64,000 nt of DNA from Sinotaia quadrata. Lineage: Eukaryota > Mollusca > Gastropoda > Architaenioglossa > Viviparidae. The position numbers were made by a program, and so were the translations under genes. A model generated the notes under the pieces. That model had not been told where the DNA came from. It searched no databases and saw only the letters and a list, made by a program, of their open reading frames with translations. Position 1 is the first letter of the stretch. The number at the start of each line of letters is the position of its first letter. This document shows positions 49,801-58,800 of this stretch, in pieces. Location: assembly GCA_028829895.1 (NCBI GenBank), contig CM054180.1:112209135-112273134 (forward strand), given 5' to 3'.

Positions 49801-52800
49801 TTCCCATTTATCTACCATTGTTTCAATTATTTCCATTTTCTTTAAACCGTATTCCCTGGCCTCTTTTCTCCATTCCTTTCTTAACTTAATGAGTGTCATT
49901 TCGTCTTCGAAGGACATTTTCTTTCCAAAAGGGGTATAATTTCGTGAAATGAAAGGTATGTGTCACTGTTACAATATTGACTATACCAAACTATACCTAA
50001 TCCAATAAAACACTCTCGCTCACAAATGTAAATTTAGAAAATGTTTTCAATTCTTCCCAGTATAAATTTCTCTGTATCGATGTGACGTAATAATACACTA
50101 CCCCACTAGTAGCGTACAAAACTCAATAGTACCCTTTTCCAAAAGCGGTACTTTCCCAAACGTGCCTATAATTTAAACCCTTGTTAAATATAGCGCCTAC
50201 GTTTGCAATGGGCTATGCTACACTCTTATCTTCAAGCAGTGTGAACATCAATTCTATTTCCTTCATAGAACGCCCCTAAAATTTATATACTCTTCCTTTA
50301 GTATATAACCACAGAAATACTTTTAACGCATCACATCGATCACAGAAAAAAATATGCTCAGCTACTTATAAGCAAATGAAACAATGCATTCGTTATCTTA
50401 ACTATGCATGCACATTTCAAAGAAAAGTTATAGAAGATAGCGAGACATGAAAAGCATATCAAAATAGCAAATCATGGAAATAGAAAGTCATGAAAATATC
50501 AAAATAGAAATTCATGAAGACATATCAAAATATTGCATATGAAAATATAAAATAGGCATTGACAAGGAGTGCATAAAACGTGTTTCTATTCTTTTTGGCT
50601 CTCTAGGTAATAAAAAATTTTTCTGCACAAATTTATCAACCCTTCTTCTGACTTTCTAACATTAACATTTAGGTCCCGCTATAAATTTTGCCTACTCTCC
50701 CTAGCGTTCATCCCGGACGAGCCCCCACCATGTTGGTACCCCCCTAAATACGGATATCTAGGACGGACAACAAGTTGAGGACGTCACTTCCGGTAACTCG
50801 TAATGAGCCCCCAGAGGAAACGATTCCTCACAGATAAGACGGACAGACAGATAAGACGAAAGACAGACTCAAGACAGACGTTAGACGGACGTGACGATAA
50901 CAATTATAAAATCATACTAGACAAGAATGACAATAAATTTGACAACACTAATGAAAATTTAACAATAACTTTATATAACAATAAAAGAAAATAGGATGAA
51001 GAAAATAACAATAAAAGAAGTACAGTTAACAATGTTGGCCAAAATAATTACAAAATATAAGTCCTATAACTAATTCAGGGAAAATACTAGCCCCTCTTAA
51101 TGAAATGATTTTTGTGTCCGTTTTCCTTTCCCCAAATCGTTCCTTTTTTCTGTATTTTAGTTCCGATACACTATTATGCACTTCTGCTCAATGTTTATAT
51201 TTCTGTACTTAGCTCAACAGCTGGGGCAAAGGTCAACACAGCGTTGAATCCCCGTGGCGCAAGCGTTTCCCCGACGGCAGGCCCTTGAATAGTGGCTCCG
51301 TCCCTTTTCACTCTGTGTGAACAACAACCGGCAGAATATACGTCGTCTGCTCTCTGACCCGGATTTGGTCCTAGCTTCTCTTTGTAGATACTCTTTGTAG
51401 CTACTCTCTCTCTAGTTACTGTTTATAGATTCTCTTCCTCTGATTACTGTTTATAGATTCTCTTCTTCTGATTACTGTTTCTGTTTGGTTCTTTCACGTT
51501 CCGAAACCGAATGAACCCAACGTCATCTGGTTGGAGTGCAGTACACTCAGGGATAGTCTTTCTGACTTAGGAATTTTCTCACTTCTAAAATGTTACCAGA
51601 TGAAATCTCTGGGACTGCTCCTGCGTGTTTTAAAACTCGGTTTGTTCTGAGCCAGTGAAGAGAATTGCTTCGGCCCGGCTTATATAAAGGCTTTCCATTA
51701 TTCCTGGTATTTCTTTGGAACTAACCCTTCCCTCTACTGTTATCTAAGAGTGGCCCTTTGATCCCCCGACCGCTTCCTGTATTCTGGCCTATAGCTCAGT
51801 GTGAATCTATCCCCTTCTCTATCAGCTAGCTACAAGTGACCTTTGATCCCTAACCGTTTCCTGTGCCCTAGCCCTGGGTGGTCAGGTCTTGTATAACTCT
51901 AACGTCCTGCTAATGTCTTGGAGTGGCTGGTCAGTCTTGTAATTAGTGTCTTGGTTAAGTGCCTTAAACGTATATTTTATGCTATGGTTCCTATACCTCT
52001 CATGTATCTACATTTTATTATTTTAATTTTTAAATGTTTATGGAGTGATGCCGGGCTAAGTTTTGCTTCGACTGACAACAACTCCATAAGCTAATCAAAG
52101 ATCCAGAGTTTGAAAACTCAATGAATGAAGTGGAACTGGAAGCATGAAAGGCTTTTGTTCTAGTCATGAAAAACTTTCTTGGCAACAATAAGGCCAGGAA
52201 CTATGCAGAGCTTGTTGCCAATATGCTGGTTGCTTTCAGAAACCTTGGATGCAAAATGACCATCAAAATGCATTACTTATTCTCACATATGGATCGGTTT
52301 CCTGAAAATCTGGGATCAATGAACGATGAGCAAGGGGAGAAATTTCATCAGAATATGAAAGAGGTGGAAACCAGGTATCAGCGATGCAGTCATGATGGCT
52401 GATTACTGTTGGACTCTAAAGAGAGACATTCCTCCTGCTGAACATTCTAGAAGTTTCAAAAGACGGAAGTTGATGCCCTGAATTTTGAACAATGATGACC
52501 TAATATTGAATTTATATGTACTTACAGTTATCATTGTCTACCATTCAATGTACACTAATCAACATTTGTTACATTTAATATATTAATTGTGTTAGAAAAG
52601 GATTTTTAAATTTTTTTTAATTTAAAAACCTACTTTGGAAGATAAATATTAACAAAATTGCCTAATAATGTTACAAAAATATAATCGATTTCGCTATAAG
52701 ATCGGATTTTTAAAAATCGAATTAGATTTTTAAAAAACTGACCTGATTTTTAAAAAATGGATGTCATTTGTAAATATAGCAGTGCAAAATTGTTCTAAAT

Positions 52801-55800
52801 CATTTGAAAAATCTTAGATAACTTTCAAAAATAAGTTTGGGTGACGCAGTGTTATGATTATGTAAATTTGCACATACTCGTTTTTCCAGATTTATCAGTA
52901 TAAACATCACAAGTTTCTTTTATCGTGCTCCATAATGGTTGACCATCAGAATATGAGAGTTCTGGATTTAAAATAACTTCATCATCTGTTAAACCTGGGT
53001 GTGGTAAGGATTCAGCTTCAAGTACTGATGTATTATCATCCTCTATTACAATAATAACGAAAATATTATCCAGACATTCTTTATATGCTTTCATCTGATT
53101 AGCATGAAAAATATTTGCCTTTGATCCAATCTGATTTTGGAAATGTCACCCACTCAGTTTCTCAACAACTTCATAGGGTCCTTGCCACAATACATCTAGT
53201 TTGTTTTGGTGCAAAGGGGTAACAGCAACACATGCATACAGACTTCAATGTTACATGCTTTAGTTTTTTCAGTTGATATTTTTGTCTAGCTTTACTTTTG
53301 TGTAAATTCTTGGCCTCTATCTGACACAAAGTATCAATATGGTTTGCAACTTCGATCATGTGTTCATATAAGCTTTTTACAGATTACGCTAACCTGCTCT
53401 CTGTCCCATATAATTGTTATATAGACATGGGTCCCCGAACGGTTCGACCATATTCAAAGGTGAAAATTGGGTTGAATCTTGTGGTGATTCATGTAATGCA
53501 AATAGGAGTGCTGGAAAATGCATATGTCAATCATGTGGTCTTTCCATGCAGTTTTCTCAAGGACTTGTTAAGTGTAGCATTCAGATTGTTGAGTAAACCG
53601 TTACATATAGGGTGATAATGAGTAGTTTAAAACTGATTTCCTCTCAATAGTTGATTAATCTCGTGCATTAACTCACTTGTGAATTGAGTCCCCTTATTGG
53701 ACAAGATTTCTTCTGGAAATCCTGCATGCGAGAAAATGATGAACAGCAATTTGCACCACACAATTAAAGGTTAGCTTTATTACTCACTCCCCTTCTGTTT
53801 TTTTCAGAGTATGTCTGTCCTTCTATCTGCCATTATTCATCTTTTGCAGAGTCTTTCTTTGTACACCAGTCTCTAAATTTGTCTCTACATGTCTGTCTCT
53901 CGCTATTCTTTGATAGCTATTTATACATCAGCTTCGTTATATCTCCATATGTCTGCTGCTATTTTGCTCCTATCTTTCGTTTGTTTTCTTTTAATCCTCT
54001 TTATTGTGAGACATTTTTGGAAAATGTCAAATATCATTTAAATATCTAACATTCAATTACAATCGTGAATAAATATTCCATGAATAGGAAGTGACCCACA
54101 CTATATTTAATTAATTAATAGCTAGTATGTACGAGATTTTTTGGTGAAACCTTTTTTTTTCTTTTCTAGAGAGAGGATGGGTATCACCTGATCTCAGTCA
54201 AAAGAATAAAACAATTAAGCAACCTGTCAAATGTTGCGGGCTGGTCGCTGAGCTATACATCCTTCACTGTACGTTCATGCACATTTGATGCAAGCAATTT
54301 TAATGATATATTTAAATTCCACACATTACGTTCTTAAAACAAGTAGTGCTTTAAACCTGAATATCATTTTAAACTGTTATAGTTTAATTATCCAATCAGG
54401 AGTCACCTCATACAGTTTGTTTGTAGACATTGGTTCTCTAGAAATCAACAGTCGGTTGTTCCAGTCATTTCTGTCTTTCACCTCTGCAGTCTGTCCGTTA
54501 CTTGACAATACTATGTTACTTCCGCAATTGTTGTGAAACATCCAGGTATTCTGTAATGATGACAGTAAAATTGTTAGAACAATGCTAATTATCGACCTCA
54601 AGGAACAATCATTTAAATAAACTCTGTTGTGAAATAAATAAAATTTAAAAAAATTTCTTAAAAATTAAATTCCACGAACATCTAATACTTCAAACATATG
54701 ACATGAATAGTTCATTGTTAAGTGTTGTGCATGAGTGTCAAAAGTCTGGAAGACAATGTGATTTAGTGCCGCTTGTCTTTCAATACCAGATAAAGAGATG
54801 CAGCAACTAGGAAAAGCAACTGTCATTAGTATCAAATATCAAATCGAGAAAAATCAAGACAAGTTAAAATACAAATTCTAACACTGAAGTACCATTTGGA
54901 AATTGTTACTATATTCATATTCATCCCTACCTATTTGAGGTAGAAATAAATCTAAAATTTAAGTATTTTTCTTATACACAATGACCCTTTATTAAACAGG
55001 CCTTTAATAACATGGGAATATATTTTTCCTTTGAGGAAATGTAAACTTTGATATCTACTTACTAAGTAGTGACTATTATTTTTATTATTGTATGGAAAAC
55101 TTACTCTTGTATAATAAAGTTGTGTACTAATATATCGTATTATCGTTCACTTAGTAGTTTTGATCATGTAAATACACAAAACACGCTCACATACAAACAA
55201 ATACATACATACTGAGAAAATGGGTGGAATTAGCAATAGTTCCTTAATTCTCATTTTATTTAATCCCACTCACCGACAAGGTCTTCGTTATTTGCAGTCG
55301 GAGAAATTAAGTGAATTCCTTGGACAGCACTTAATGAATATCTTATTCTATCCATTTGTGTCTGTTACTCGTTCAGAAACACCTACACTAGAGCAGGTAC
55401 TACCACATCTAGGACTCTGTGTAGATGGTTTCTCGCCCTTCACATATTCTCGAATTAGCTTAAGAGGTTCATTTTCCAAGGTATGCTGTTGACTTACTTT
55501 TAAATTTAGAAAATAATAGTTTTCATCCCACTACTTAAACCGAGTTACCTCCTTCCTAATAATTAATAACCCGGAGGTGAAAGTGAAGAATTAATACTAA
55601 CAGTTTTATTACTTGCAATAAATAAAAGAGAACAAAAATAACTTATTTACACAATTTAAAAAATAACTATCACAGGGCATTTGCAAAGGAAAAGTAATCC
55701 ATCATAAAATTTCACAAGCCGTCTGCTAAGAAGGGCTGTTCTGATTAATCAGTTCACGAGTTCTTAAAATAATGTTCATAGTAACAGATGCTCTTAATAG

Positions 55801-58800
55801 ACTCCAGTCAAACGGTTCAGTAGTACAAATGTTCATTAACTGTTCAGTTGAGTTTGTTTATCAAATTAAGAGAGGTTTAAAAGAATGATAATCATAGAAA
55901 GACAAAGAACTATTTATACTGAAATTCAATAGTCATCTCGCCTGTCTTGCTAGATCAAGAAGAATAAAAAGGGGGCGGAACTTCTGATCACATTCACACA
56001 TGGTAATATCCACAGGGAGAAAGGTCACAAGATGACAGTACAGCTGCAATCAAAGGGTCTCTAACACAAGTTCAACGCACACACTCCGAGCAAATTGTGG
56101 TATCAATGTCACTGCTTAGAACCCAACAGGTAGCAGCTCCTGGAATTGAAGTCTGAAGACTTCAAGTATCCAAATAGAGTTAGACAAATAGAAGTGCCTG
56201 GATGTTCAATTACAGGGCTAAAGGAGAGTGGAATGGAAATCCGCTCTGTATGGTTCAATATTCATTGACATCGTACTTGGACAATGGGTTTAAAGCTAGT
56301 GTAACCTTGGTTCCTTGTTTTCACCTTGTTTCCATCTTGTTTGCTTTGAAGCAACTGTAAGAATAATTTTACATAGGTGTCAGCTCTTGAGTAATGCATT
56401 ATCTAGGATTCCCACACTCCATCTTTCTCATACAACCATATACACATCTTATACATAAACTAATATTTTCTGGCTACAACAAAATAAGCAGTATAATATC
56501 AAAATGAACAGGATGTCAAGTAAATATTCCACATAGAGTGACAGCAAACCCATTCTGTCTATGTTACAATGCACAGTTTCTCAGGAAAGTGTTTCTCCTA
56601 AATATATATAGAGAAAAATTGACAAGTGAAAAATACAATGATACAAACTGAATTCCAAAATATTTAGTTACAGTGAGCTCTAAGCCGTGCTTGTGGCTTT
56701 TGTTCTTTTCTCATACCCATGGAGAGGCAGCCTTCTGGCTGTAAGCATTTGCTCATGCGTGAATAAGATGCACATGTGTTAGCTTGTAAAAAAAATGGTT
56801 ACATAAGCATGTGACTGTTGTTACGTTAGACAGCCTCTTTGATCAAGACTTCCAACAGTTAGTTTGCACTTTACACACGAAAATATCCAAAAGCACGAAT
56901 GGTGGACGTTTAATAAAATTAACTAGATTAAATAATACAAAAGAGAATTAATAAGTAATTATCAGCTACACTATTTGCTTTTCTGGGTTCACACGCACGC
57001 ACGCACGCACGCACGCACGCGCACACACACAGGCACACGCATTATTTGAATTTCTCTTAATCATTTAACTAATTGTGTCCTTATGGGTTTCAAAAGAATA
57101 AGAATAGTATTTCTGACAACAAGAAAGAATGGTTAAATCATAAGAAATTAATAGGTGACAATTAAATTATTAGTTTAATTTTGAAGAATTATTTAATGTA
57201 ACTAAACCTGGATACTGGAGCATGTGTTTATCAGTCGATAGTTACTAGTTCTGGCTGAATTAATCAAAATCTGCAGAGTGTTAGATGATGGTAGTAAATG
57301 ATCAACACATATTCACTACCTTGTTTCACCGGTAAATCTAATTATGTCTGATAGGTATAACTAATTTAAAATAAGCAAACAAGAAATATTTTATTTAGAA
57401 ATCATGGGCTGTCTTCCAAATACCTTAACTAATAGAACCTTTGTCTGAAATTATGGAATAATTGCAGTAAAAACTTGTATCTTTTTACCTTAGGGTTAAA
57501 AATTTCTAATACACTGATATATTTATCTTGAACCATTGCTGATAACTATACTTTTATGGATGATTATATTTATTTTAGCAATTGAACCATTGATGATTAT
57601 AATTATACTGCTATCATTAATTATATTTATTTATGACACCTCTCTTGTGTGTGATAATTATTCTTAGATTACTTCTGCATAGACTATAGTTTATTTGTAG
57701 TTATGAAATTAACAGCTTTTAACTGTTTCAATTTCGAAGGCCAATTTGATCCCACAGTTGAATAAATGGTCATTGTCAGTAATACCAAATTAATTAATTT
57801 TCTAGTATAAACTGGAATGATAAATATAAAATTATGTAGAATAAATATTCATAAATACTGTAGCAACCTTTAACATTTTTAGTGTACACATTTTCTACCT
57901 TTCCTGTTAATGGCATACAATTTGATAATTAAATGTCGTATTAATATTTCACACTTTGAGAATTAGAAAGCAACTATTAATCTGTTTGAATGTTAGAAGC
58001 CACAGTGATTATTTTTTATAATCTGCTAAATAAATATTTTTCACAATTAATGCATAGGGTTAAAAAATAATATTTATCGTTCGTAAAAAATTAATAATCA
58101 CATTTAATTATGACCTTTCTGATTATCTGTAAAATTAAAATTATTTTATTATTAAAACATAAACATTGAGAGTGTAATAATGTAACATGTATGATAAAAA
58201 CATAAAATGATCACTATACTTTCATTACAAAGAAAATATTAATTTATTGATAATTTATGGACTTTCGGAGTATAAATAATCTTTAAAATGTCAAATGATC
58301 CAGAATATGTTTGGAATTCTATCAAGTATAACTTCAGTAATTAATTATCACTTATTAATTCCTTGCAGAAATCTATTAATACATCAGTTGTATTGGAGGC
58401 AACATATTTTCATATTAAAATATTAACATATTAAAATGCATTATTATGTTTCTATTACATTTTTCATATTTACATTAGCCTGTAAAATATCGCAACAAGG
58501 ATACATTCAAAAACATTTAACTTGTAAAAATGAGCAATAGTGGCCAGATGCGTGATGAATTAATTTGTAATATAACGCAAATGACCTGATTTATGAAAAT
58601 AATTCATTGAAAAATAAATATATCGAAATGCATCTATTGATCTTGCATTGAAATAACCAAATATAAATACAATTAATTTGTTAAACTCACTATAACACAC
58701 CCTGAAGTTATTTGTGGATATATGTAAAATTACAATTTAATTTTACAATTAATTTTATTAATTAAAGTCGATTTAAATAAAATAAAACTATATACATTTG

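Larger units (their letters stand above)
44855..52077 (-). mobile_element. Young non-autonomous LTR retrotransposon (7223 bp)
   Basis: Two 1347-bp direct repeats (44855-46201 and 50731-52077) begin TGTTGGTACC and end CGACTGACA on the plus strand. A perfect 5-bp target duplication ACAAC flanks the element (44850-44854 and 52078-52082). In its own (minus) orientation the 5' LTR is the right-hand one, followed by a tRNA-Pro-type primer-binding site, one long gag-like reading frame and a polypurine tract. No protease, reverse transcriptase or RNase H was found in the 4.5-kb interior, so it must rely on enzymes from another element. The LTRs show no difference in the stretches I compared, so the insertion is recent. 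Confidence 0.93.

Noticed and set aside
50803..50994. 63-codon frame starting MSPQRKRF in both LTRs (also 44927-45118)
   Set aside because: It lies antisense within the LTR, has no domain, and is duplicated only because the LTRs are.
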